DNA of 64,000 bases from Furcasterigmium furcatum (taxonomy: Eukaryota > Ascomycota > Sordariomycetes > Glomerellales > Plectosphaerellaceae). Below are positions 21,127 through 29,659 of this stretch, one piece after another; position 1 is the stretch's first letter; every line of letters begins with the position of its first letter. The notes under the pieces are model-generated. The model had not been told where the DNA came from. It did no database searches and saw only the letters and a program-made list of their open reading frames with translations. The position numbers and the translations under genes are program-made. The DNA is taken from NCBI GenBank assembly GCA_001599815.1, contig BCIA01000003.1:5061598-5125597 (forward strand), in the 5' to 3' direction.

Positions 21127-23616
21127 CTAGCTTGGATCAGGGTCTTCCGCTCCGAGGTACTCGAACTGCCATAGCTCGGGCTGATAGTCCATAGGTAGGA
21201 ACCAATCTGCCATGTCCAGAAATCCACTGTTCAAAGGATCATTCCTTTCAGGGAAAAGCTCCGGCGCGCTGCCCGTTCCGGAGTCAAATACAGCGACGTT
21301 GGCTAGCGATCCGAGGACATCCGAGTTTTCGTCGCTCTGGAGGGAGCTTGCCACGCTGATGTCGAGGGGGCCTTGAGCAGCTGCTCCCAAAGAGTTCCGC
21401 AGTACAGATGAAGCTATCTCGGCTATGGCCCGGGTGATGTGGTACGAAACGACGGTTTGGTGGAGGGGGTCGTATTTTTCGAAGAAGGAGACCACGGTTT
21501 TGAGCAGCTCGAGATCTCGCATTGAGCGAGGGGAGGTCTTGTTTTGCAGGATATTGACGAACAGAATGTCGACGCTCCAGGCAACCTGGTAAAGAAGATA
21601 CCTAATTCCAGATGAGTCGTCTCGAATGGCAATTGCGAGGGAGAAACAGAACACTCACGTGGTGAAGGGATGCTCGCTCTTGTGGTATTTCAATAGTGAA
21701 ATAGCCCCACGCGATGCACCAACACAAAGGGCAACACTTGGGCTGATGCTACTTTCTCCATCTAGTTGCGGCAGTCGGAAGGTAGCTGAGTGGATGGCAA
21801 CGACCAGCTGGAAGTAGACAAAGTGCAAAGTTGTCAGGCTCATCATCCTACTGTAGTCAGCATCGAGCAGCGCATCCAGCGGTTCCGGGCGGATCATTTC
21901 CGGTATGCTCTCCCGCCACTCCTGTAGTACCGCATCGAGATAGGATATCTCCTCTTCCAGTTCCGATAGAGGCGCACCACTAGCTTTGAAGTATAGCCGA
22001 GAGCAAATGAGGCCCTGGATCTGAGACAAACGGACCTGCTGCCTGAAAAAGTTGAGGCTCACGTTGTTGGGGTAGTAGAACATGGAGTAGCCATCGGCGG
22101 GATGCTCCTCGGGAAGCTCTAGGAGAAAGTCGTCACTAATGAGCGGGGGCTTCCCAATCCGGAGCATCAGATCATGGTCGATCACATAGGCTTGCCAGAA
22201 GAGCCTCCGGCGGTGGAGGATATCAGCATCGCTCAGGCCTTGGACATTTCCGGGTCGATGGTAGCCGGCGAGCAGGAGGGGCTGAACTGTCAACCCTAGG
22301 AGGGTCACTGCAATGTGGTTTTCTCCGGTGAAGGTATAGTAGAACACCTGCCCAAAAGAACAATTAGCCTATTGAATGTGAACTGGGAGCGGAGTTGTTG
22401 GAAATACTGCACCATTGACAAAAGTGCCCCGATGACCAGCGAACTCGGCGGGTGTAAAATTGCGCTGGGTATCATCCCTAGAGCATTGTGGATGTATCTT
22501 TCGTACTCGTGGGCATTGCGCATCCGGTTCTTTTTTCGAATTCCATGGGCCAAGATGACGTTCAAAGCCAACTCCCAGCCGGGGTCACTTGGAGGCTGAC
22601 CATAAATGTGTGCTTGAACCGAGGTTCGAACCTTGTGTTCTTGGAATAGTCGCAGGTCATGGTTCTGGGTAAGAAAGAAATCTGTAGGCCAAAATCAGTT
22701 TGAGTCTTTCCGAGTTCGGAAGGGCACGGATGGCTACGCACCGTTCACGCTCTCCATGATGACATCATGGGGTGGGAAGGGGTGGTGCGTGTCGGGAGGC
22801 TCTCGACTCTTTTGTGGCGCAATGGTGTGTCTCCTTTGTTGTATTCCTCTGACGATGTCGGAGAACCGATTATCTCCTACGAGGAAATCGATTTTGCGAA
22901 TTCCTTCCGGTGACAGCAACGAGCAGGCACCTGTGTACGTGTTGGTAGGCAGAATAGGTACCTAGTGAAGGGAATGAGGAATAGGAGAAAGGGGATTGGG
23001 CGCTTACCCGCCGTGCCAATGGTAGCTTCACCCGTGGAATCGGAATACATCGAGTTGACACGTGGTGACCGAAGCGAGGGCGTTCGGCGAAACCGAGAAT
23101 GGTTGGAGGAAGCAGTCAACGCTGCAGTGCTGGTGTCAATGTCTGGTTCAGGTGGCATTGCTGTCGTCGCAAGAGGAGCAGGGCTCATGTTTTCTCCTGG
23201 AGACGCCTGTGTTGTCTGCAGCTCTTCCACCAACCGCTCCATCTGGGTGAGCCTGGAAACGACATCTTGATATAGTCTTCCGAAGTCAGCTGAAATACCA
23301 TGAATATGTCGGGGAATAATGAAGTGGTCACAACCGACTTACGGTCTTTGGCGCCGGGTCGAAATCCGTCGGCCTTCGGGCCAGGTGCATACAAGCCTGT
23401 ACCTCTCGCAGTTACCACAGACGGGGACCTTGTGGTCACATTTAACCTGTATAACACGTTGGCAAGATGCGATGCGGATCCTTGGCTTGACCATACCTTG
23501 CGTCGGCGACAAGCGACACAAGCCAACGGTCGCGGGCTTGGCCGGGTTCCGGATTCGGACCCGGGGATTTCTCCTTGCAGGGTAGCCTGATGTCCGGTCC
23601 CAGTCGAAAAGTCCAT
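21127..23616 (-). CDS. Zn(II)2Cys6 fungal transcription factor 2
   Basis: This is a transcription regulator of 704 aa. Seven exons: 23616-23497, 23446-23343, 23276-23008, 22930-22742, 22681-22413, 22347-21659 and 21601-21127. The first intron splits the zinc cluster: CVACRRRK joins VKCDHKVPVCGNC, giving CX2CX6CX6CX2CX6C. A short coiled coil (DVVSRLTQMERLVEELQ) follows, consistent with dimerisation and with binding to an inverted repeat. The fungal transcription factor MHR domain (RRRLFWQAYVIDHDLMLRIGKPP) is in exon 6. Its own promoter carries the best inverted repeat of the window (B2), suggesting autoregulation. Intron 5 uses the donor ATG|GTGCAG and is the least certain join. Confidence 0.9.
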
Positions 23617-24088
23617 GACGATGTCCGTACGGGCGGGATCAGGTAAATTCGAAGTCCGTCTGAGCCTTTCTGGCGGGAATTAGGCCAACGTCATGGTCGT
23701 GGGGATGAGGAAGACTCGGAATTGTAAACAGTATGGTGGCGAGTGCTAAAACGAGACGAGTACGGGTATAGTGTGCCAATCACGTGTCACCCAGCGCCCC
23801 CTTAAGCGTTCGGACGGACATTTGGAAATGTCCGTGGATGTCCGCCTCCGGCATCTGATGAGGACAGGTTCCGGAATGGGCATAGTGTGAGTGCACATCC
23901 CGCTCAGACAGGACTTTGCTATTCGATGTCAAGTCTTGTCATTATTGGAAAATGATCGTCTATTCTGCCAATACTCTATTCGTTCAGGGTTTCTTGACAA
24001 TCCCATCAAGCAAGAAGTTTCAAGGGCTCGCCACCACTTTCCAGGAGACTAGGCACAATATGAGAGATACCCCGTGATGATCAAGGGC
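23617..24088. other. Promoter of regulator 2 / 3' flank of SDR
   Basis: The region is non-coding. It contains site B2 (23810-23845). Confidence 0.6.
23810..23845. promoter_or_regulatory. CGGAC inverted repeat in regulator 2 promoter (site B2)
   Basis: The 14-mer TCGGACGGACATTT (23810-23823), identical to that in site B1, overlaps a perfect 9-bp inverted repeat CGGACATTT-GG-AAATGTCCG (23815-23834). A further GTCCG follows at 23840. The site is about 195-230 bp before the ATG at 23616. Confidence 0.7.
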
Positions 24089-24796
24089 TCACGGCATGCC
24101 GATCCTGATATCCTCTGACCAGTTCTCCTTTTCCTGGCTGTACAGTTCCCACGCTTTGCTAGCGATGCTTCTTGGGTTCAAAACCGGGTCGGAGTCTTCC
24201 ACGCGTCCGACAACAGTAAGCAAGCAGATGTGAATGCCATCGGCCCCGAATCGGTCTCGCAGCGAGCGGGTTAGGTTCTTTTGGGCTGCCTTCGCCAGGG
24301 AAAGTGAGAAAATCGCGGGGTGCGGCATCTCCGGTAGGTGAGAGCTCGTCACCATCAAGGTCGGCTTGGCCGAGGGATGCAGATTGGCCACCGATGACAA
24401 TTGCGGAACCGCCCATCTGGCGACTTGGTGCAAAGCAATGGTCGATATTTTGATATCCTGGATGATTTCGTCGTCGGGAGTCTCCAACAGAGTGGATGGT
24501 CGGACGAGGGCAGCATTGAAAAATACAAACTCGGGCGTACCGAGGTCGATATCAATTTGCTTTAGAGTTTCCGTTAAAGCCGCGCCGTTCGAGACGTCTA
24601 CAGGGTAGACTTTGACCAATATATGGTCCGGAAGGGCACCAGCAACCAGTCCTGCATCCTTCTCCAGTTGCTGAATGTTTCTCGCGAGAAGGGCCACCTT
24701 ATTGAAACGCTTCTTGGTGAACATGGCCGCGGTATGAGCGCCAATACCAGGACCGGACCCAATAATGACAGCTGAGAAATCGGATCTAAATGACAT
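24089..24796 (-). CDS. SDR-fold protein lacking the catalytic tyrosine
   Basis: This single-exon gene encodes 235 aa. The nucleotide-binding motif GSGPGIG is at residues 13-19 and the second cofactor region reads ARNIQQLE. NNAG is replaced by FNAA. The active-site segment reads SSHLPEMPHPAIFSLSLAKAAQ: Ser and Lys are kept but the Tyr of YxxxK is Leu. The protein may therefore bind NAD(P) without standard SDR catalysis, or use another acid/base. A TATA box and the inverted repeat B4 lie upstream. It sits between regulator 2 and the GFA-fold gene on the same strand. Confidence 0.85.
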   Translation of the reverse strand: MSFRSDFSAVIIGSGPGIGAHTAAMFTKKRFNKVALLARNIQQLEKDAGLVAGALPDHILVKVYPVDVSNGAALTETLKQIDIDLGTPEFVFFNAALVRPSTLLETPDDEIIQDIKISTIALHQVARWAVPQLSSVANLHPSAKPTLMVTSSHLPEMPHPAIFSLSLAKAAQKNLTRSLRDRFGADGIHICLLTVVGRVEDSDPVLNPRSIASKAWELYSQEKENWSEDIRIGMP

Positions 24797-24950
24797 CTTG
24801 AGAGTAGTTATGAGACGTTGTCTGGGGATCGGAGAAAAGGAGCGGGAGGTAAGTGTAGGAAATTTGATGAGGGGAGCGATATTCGTGAATTACTCCTGGG
24901 TTATCGTATACTATATCATAAATTACATCCAACACCCCAAAAGACCTCGT

Positions 24951-24959
24951 CCTTTTATA
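24951..24959 (-). promoter_or_regulatory. TATA box of the SDR-fold gene
   Basis: TATAAAAGG on the minus strand lies 155-163 bp before the ATG at 24796. Confidence 0.45.
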
Positions 24960-25053
24960 GTACATGCTGCCCAATCTAAATGTTTACCGAAGGGGGGCAT
25001 TGGTATTTCTTTCTGGCATGAATGTAGTAGTACACGTTGCTTGCTGACCCTCG

Positions 25054-25080
25054 CCGGACTTTTTCTAGAGTCCGGTCCGA
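25054..25080. promoter_or_regulatory. CGGAC inverted repeat in SDR-fold promoter (site B4)
   Basis: CCGGACT (25054-25060) and AGTCCGG (25069-25075) form a 7-bp inverted repeat with an 8-bp spacer, followed by TCCGA. On the minus strand it reads TCGGACCGGACT, a variant of the B1/B2 core. It lies about 258-284 bp before the ATG at 24796. Confidence 0.5.
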
Positions 25081-25415
25081 ATCTAACCGCGGTATTTACT
25101 AGGTACAGGCCGAAAGAGTAGGAAAAAGGTCTTATGGGTCACAGGAAACCCAAAATGGGCGGGGTCTAGCTATGCCATCCCAGGTGTACCTGTGAAGCTC
25201 ATTCCGCTTCGATCTCACGGCAGAACACGAGTTTCCGGGCTGATGCATTTGCTACCTGCCTAATAGTTAGAGCATGCGTTCTTTTCAAAAACATCACCCA
25301 GGCATGGTATTAGAAGTTGTGGGAGTTGGGTCTGGACAAGTAATCAAGCATCATATTGGCGAATAAGTCATGTACGTATTTAGGGCTGTTTGCTCGTCTG
25401 TACAAAGCCGGCATA

Positions 25416-25886
25416 CTAATATAGCTCTTGCTTGACCGTGGCTCCTTCAATGAGAGGAACCCAGGATACCTTTCGCTTCACGAAAAGCTCCATGGTTGGC
25501 TTGCAAACTTCATCCAGGGTAAAATCGCCGTCCAGAGTTCCAGATTTGATGTAGTACACGTCTGGAGTCGCTTCCCCATGGCGGTACAAAGTCACGCCAC
25601 AGTTGCCGCAGAAAAAGTTGGTTGCTGGCTTGCCGCTGTTTGCAGTAACGGTAAATTCCTTTGGAGTGCCTTGCGTGATAGTGAAGACCGGAACAGGGAC
25701 GATGATGGATGTGGCATTGGTGCTACCGGAAATCTTGCGGCAGCACAAGCAGTGACAACGGAACTGGGTCTTCGTGAATAAACAGGCTCGAAGGAAAGCA
25801 ATGAAGGAGAAGCTCACTGCAGCAATGGGTGTGCCTTGGATGGCATATTTAATGGCTTCACAGAAGCAGCTTCCGGTAGTAGCCAT
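25416..25886 (-). CDS. GFA/CENP-V fold zinc protein
   Basis: This small zinc protein belongs to the glutathione-dependent formaldehyde-activating (GFA, Mss4-like) family. Members include S-hydroxymethylglutathione-related and carbon-sulfur lyase enzymes. Zinc ligands are CFC near residue 8, CHCLCC, and CGNC in FFCGNCGVTLYRHG. I propose exons 25886-25818 and 25763-25416 (138 aa), because the 54-bp segment 25817-25764 starts GTGAGC, ends CCCAG and separates GTPIAA from FRCHCLCC, which are adjacent in the family. That intron is a multiple of three and has no stop, so an unspliced 156-aa form can also be read. Site B3 lies in its promoter. Confidence 0.88.
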   Translation of the reverse strand: MATTGSCFCEAIKYAIQGTPIAAVSFSFIAFLRACLFTKTQFRCHCLCCRKISGSTNATSIIVPVPVFTITQGTPKEFTVTANSGKPATNFFCGNCGVTLYRHGEATPDVYYIKSGTLDGDFTLDEVCKPTMELFVKRKVSWVPLIEGATVKQELY

Positions 25887-26529
25887 GGGGACGAAGAAGG
25901 TGAGATGTACGGTGAGGCAATTAATGTTGTAAGGGGAATAGTTTCTAGAGCGGGTGGGAAGCTTGAGACGTCAACGACAACTATCATTCAAATGGAGGAG
26001 TTGCATCGTATTATAGTAGTTTTAATTCTCAGGGTGGCAAATGTAGTTTATGACGGACGGACATGTCGAGTGTCCGCCCGACTGCGTAGGCTAGTTTTCG
26101 GCATATGACTAGGGCCTCTTCCAGCCGGATGTGGAGTGCAGAATAAATTCCCGTCTCCGGCACCCTGCATAGTGTGAGCCTTAACCGACCCGGGCGCACT
26201 AAATGGCTCTGCGTTGGCTCACCCTGAATCACCCTTGAGCTAACCATTAAGGAGAGCTTAAGGTGGCGGGATCACCCGCCCTCCCCGATTAGCACCCTGC
26301 TCTGCCGCCGAAGATTCCCTGTATTTAAATCTCCTTAATGCCTCTGACCCAAGCAGACACGGAGGGTTAATGATAACATCGACTTTCCTACTTCTTTAGA
26401 TAATAGGGGCTTACAGGCTATTATATAAGTCAATTACTAGCTAAGATCTTTATTATTAATCTTAATCTCTTCCGGGAAAAGAAATAGAGTTATTCATCTA
26501 GGCGATAAAACTAGGACGGCTAATACTAG
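25887..26529. other. Promoter of GFA gene, grading into AT-rich transposon flank
   Basis: The proximal part holds site B3. From about 26330 to 26530 the sequence turns AT-rich with many TA steps, resembling RIP-decayed repeat DNA into which the transposon inserted. I see no gene. Confidence 0.5.
26053..26076. promoter_or_regulatory. CGGAC inverted repeat in GFA promoter (site B3)
   Basis: ACGGACGGACAT (26053-26064) keeps 11 bases of the B1/B2 core. CGGACA ... TGTCCG forms a 6-bp inverted repeat (26058-26063, 26071-26076). The site lies about 167-190 bp before the ATG at 25886. Confidence 0.6.
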
Positions 26530-26531
26530 TA

Positions 26532-26581
26532 ACGTCCCACACCCATTACCTGGCCACCCCCCTCACCTGGCCACCCCAAAA
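26532..26581 (+). repeat. Left terminal inverted repeat of copy 2
   Basis: This 50-bp repeat starts ACGTCCCACACCC and ends CCACCCCAAAA. It differs from the right repeat at one base (TCACC here, TTACC there). Confidence 0.9.
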
Positions 26582-26629
26582 AAACGTCACCAGAATCGCG
26601 ACACCAACTTCAAGATCAATTAAAACTGG

Positions 26630-28237
26630 CTACGCTGCAACTGTGATACAGTCCTCTGGGCCACTGGGTATTTCATCGTCGCTGGATCCATCTATCTGAT
26701 CTATTTTATCGCCAGCCTCAATCTGGGCCCTATGGATAGCGTTGATGTCGGCGAACTTCGAATTGGGGCTGATCTGGACCTTCTTCTTTTTCCTAGGCCT
26801 GGCTGCTTCCAACTGGGCCTCTAGGATCTAGATCTTCTGTTGCGAGGTTGCAAGGGCGTAGTCCTTCTCGTTAAATCCCTTTTAGACCTTTCTGAATAGT
26901 AGGCGTTACGTACTGGTAGGTTGATCCAGCTGGCTATATAGGCGTAGCTGGCCCTGGAGATCAGCTGCCTTCCTAGGCGTCGACCAAGCTACTACAGACC
27001 CAGCTATATCCCAGTTTTCGATAGCTCTAGATCCAACAGCTCTATCCAGGATACTATTAACTATGCTGCTAGCCCCGTTACTGTTATCTAGGAGTAGAGG
27101 GCTCAGGAGGGGCTTGGCCAGGGATACTAGCCATAGACCTGTCGATTTCCATCCACTCCTAATGTTCTAGTCTGAACAGGCAGTCTCGCGAGCCTTCCGA
27201 TAACAGGATAGAAAGTTCCGTTTGCCCACAACTGTTAAATCGTTCCAGGTCTCCAGGGATCCCAGCTCCTTCTTATAGGCTGCCTTCAAGGGTCCAAAGA
27301 CAGACTGATCAAGAGGTTGAAGGACGTGGGACGTATGGGGAGGCAGGAAAACCAGTTGGATATTGTTGCTGTAGCAGAGATACATAAATTCTGTTGTCTC
27401 GTGACTGCCATGCCCATCTAGGATCAACAGCCTGGGCTGGGATGGATCTGTTGGTTGGGTAGCTGGGATGAAGACCTCTTGCAACCAATAGATAGCTGTT
27501 GAATCGCTGGTCCAGCCGTTATCTGTTGCCGTGAACTTCCATTGGGTATAGTGAACCAGATCCAGAGGGAACCACTGCTGTTGGACTGTCTTGCCCTTGA
27601 AGATAACCAAGGGTGGGAGCAGGGATCCTTTTGCACTAATACACTCGAAGATAGACGTCCAGGCTCTGGATCCTGGCTGCTTTTTCCGGAGAGCCTGGCT
27701 CCCAGAGGATCCCAGGACCAGACCGTTGGCCCCTCGACCCTCTAGGATACCCGTCTCATCCATATTGTATCTGTTGGCTGGCTGGATAGCCTGGATCTCT
27801 GGGACGGCTAGACGTCGGAACCAAGTCCTGATAACGTCAGCTGAGGCTCCGTTGATACGCTGGGAATCGATAGGCCTGGCTCTATAGACCTTGATAGATG
27901 GGTTCCTCTTGAGGAAGGCTTGGAACCAGTTCTTCCCGATGCCCTGGGGGTCTCCTCGGAGGCGTAGTATCCGGTCTGCGAAATCCCTGACTTGTTGATG
28001 GGTTGGGGGGAGCCCTAGGGCAGCCTGGATCCGGATCCATTCTGATAGCTGTTTTTCCTGGGTCGGGGATAGCTTCTGCCGTTGGGTATGGGCAGTTTCC
28101 TTGGGTTGGACCCCATAGGCACGCGTTGAAAGGGTTGACCTAGGAATGCCCCACTCCAGGGAAGCCTTGCGGATAGATTGCCCATTTGCGATAGCTTCAA
28201 GAGCCTGGTCGACGTCATCTTCTGTATAGGTCTTCAT
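26630..28237 (-). pseudogene. Interrupted pogo (DDE_1) transposase, copy 2
   Basis: The 535-codon frame begins with 356 intact codons (28237-27170). These hold a psq-type HTH (about 4-44), a CENP-B/Tc5-type HTH (about 56-115) and the DDE nuclease with D160 (NMDETG), D274 (LILDGHGSH) and D310 (LQPLDQSVFG), a DD35D spacing. Four in-frame stops follow: TAG at 27169-27167, two TAA near 26895 and 26877, and TAG near 26829. All four could come from CAG/CAA by C-to-T change, and they lie within about 340 bp. The frame is then open again to the natural end at 26630. All three catalytic Asp lie before the first stop, so a truncated protein could still fold in part. Confidence 0.85.
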
Positions 28238-28338
28238 AATTGATAGATCTAGAGCTGTAGAAAGTCTGGAAGAAATCTATCTAGGTTTCGTAAAGATATG
28301 AGCGATTTAGTTGGGGTGGTCAAAGAAGCGGTGTGGAG

Positions 28339-28388
28339 TTTTGGGGTGGCCAGGTAAGGGGGGTGGCCAGGTAATGGGTGTGGGACGT
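28339..28388 (-). repeat. Right terminal inverted repeat of copy 2
   Basis: This is the reverse complement of the left repeat except for one C-to-T change in a CpA context, the change that RIP produces. Confidence 0.9.
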
Positions 28389-28390
28389 TA

Positions 28391-28643
28391 TAGGACTATA
28401 GGGTTATTATATCTGACCTTAAGGGTGCCGGTATTACCGGTCTATCTGTCTATCTTTTTAATTATATTATAATCGGAGTTAAATAAGGCGACGATGCTCG
28501 ACTAGCTAATAGTAGGGTCGCCGTTACCGCCGATACTGCCGGCCTGGCCGTAGGCACTCCTCCTCAGTTCGCACGACATAAGTAAATCCAGACTAAACAT
28601 CCCATAAGAGCCACTTCATACTGCGATGATCTCCGGCTGAGCC
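28391..28643. other. AT-rich flank between transposon and SDR gene
   Basis: The first ~130 bp are AT- and TA-rich (for example TTTTTAATTATATTATAA), like the left flank of the element. I see no gene. Confidence 0.5.
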
Positions 28644-29659
28644 TCATGCCATCTGTTTCTCCAACGTCTGCCTTTGTGATTCGTCGACAGTCTCCTTGAG
28701 CTCCTTCAGCCCCTGCCCGTAACTGGTGACGGTATCCTACGGCCGGAAAACAGCAGGTCAGCCTCTTCAACGCGAAAACGAGAAAGTTTTCCCAGGAGAA
28801 AGGGACTTACACAGAGAAACTGAGGTCCGTGGTGGAATATGGTCCCCATCGAACTGGAATTCGGGCCTTTCCAGACGAGCCCGCGGGTCTTGTCGCCCAC
28901 GATGTCGCCCACGATCTTCTCCGCGAAGTCGGCAGCCGGCATCGGCGTCGGCCCGGCCTCGCCCGTGGCATGTCTCTGAATGATCTTCTCGATCGGCGCG
29001 TAACGCGAACCAGACGGCAAAATCAAGGGATCATTATCGTGGAAATGGCTGGCAACAGTCCCCGTCATGATGGTCGTCACGTCGACGCCGAACGGCGCCA
29101 GCTCATGCCGCAGCGTTTCGGAATAGGTTGTGAGCGCGGCCTTGGAGGAGATGTAGGACGCTACGAGCCTAAGTCAGACTAATCCCCTCCAACATCGGCG
29201 GGAGTGTTGTTACTTACATATCCACGGCACGTTCATGGGCGCAGCGCAGGTGCTCATATTGACAATGCGCCCCCGGCTGGCAATCAGCAGGTCCGCGAAG
29301 CCTTGCATCATGCGGATGGGACCCCAGACGTTCGTGTCGTACAGCTTCTGCGCAGCATCGATATCGATATCCAGAATGGGGCGGACGTATCCAGCGCCGG
29401 CGTTGTTGACGAGGACATCTAACTGGCGGCCGCTCTCCGCGACCTTGGCGACGGCTGCTGCTATGGATGACTGAGACGTGATGTCGAGCTCCAGGACTGA
29501 CACCTGTGGAGAATCCTGGAGGTGTGATGGGATCTTGGAGGGGTTCCGCGCCGTTGCGAAGACATGGTGGTCTCGCTTGATGAGGGAGTCGGCGATGAAT
29601 GCGCCGATGCCACCGGCTGAGCAGCCGGTGATGAGGATGGTCTTGGATGCTGTGCTCAT
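28644..29659 (-). CDS. SDR, AYR1-like (1-acyl-dihydroxyacetone-phosphate reductase type)
   Basis: This is a classical SDR of 294 aa. Exons are 29659-29218, 29160-28811 and 28736-28644. The cofactor motif TGCSAGGIG near residue 11 is characteristic of the yeast AYR1-like subgroup. NNAGAGY, the Ser of NMSTCAAP and YISSK complete the active site; the last is created across the first intron (PWISSYISSK). The family includes acyl-DHAP and triacylglycerol-related reductases, but many fungal members are cluster enzymes, so the substrate is not assigned. It lies outside the two transposon copies. The second intron joins QFLC to DTVTSYGQGL and is supported by frame and splice signals only. Confidence 0.9.

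Larger units (their letters stand above)
24797..25415. other. Promoter of the SDR-fold gene / 3' flank of GFA gene
   Basis: This 619-bp region is non-coding. It holds a TATA box and site B4. Confidence 0.6.
26532..28388 (-). mobile_element. Full-length Pot2/Fot-like pogo transposon (copy 2)
   Basis: This is a 1,857-bp element with 50-bp terminal inverted repeats, flanked by TA (26530-26531 and 28389-28390), the target duplication of Tc1/mariner-pogo elements. Each terminal repeat contains ACCTGGCCACCCC twice. Total length and the 535-codon transposase frame agree with what I remember of the Magnaporthe element Pot2; no database comparison was possible. The transposase frame is interrupted, so this copy is probably not autonomous. 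Confidence 0.95.

Noticed and set aside
5875..26530. PKS, NRPS, terpene synthase or DMATS backbone gene in the oxidative cluster
   Set aside because: I looked for their long frames and signature motifs and found none.
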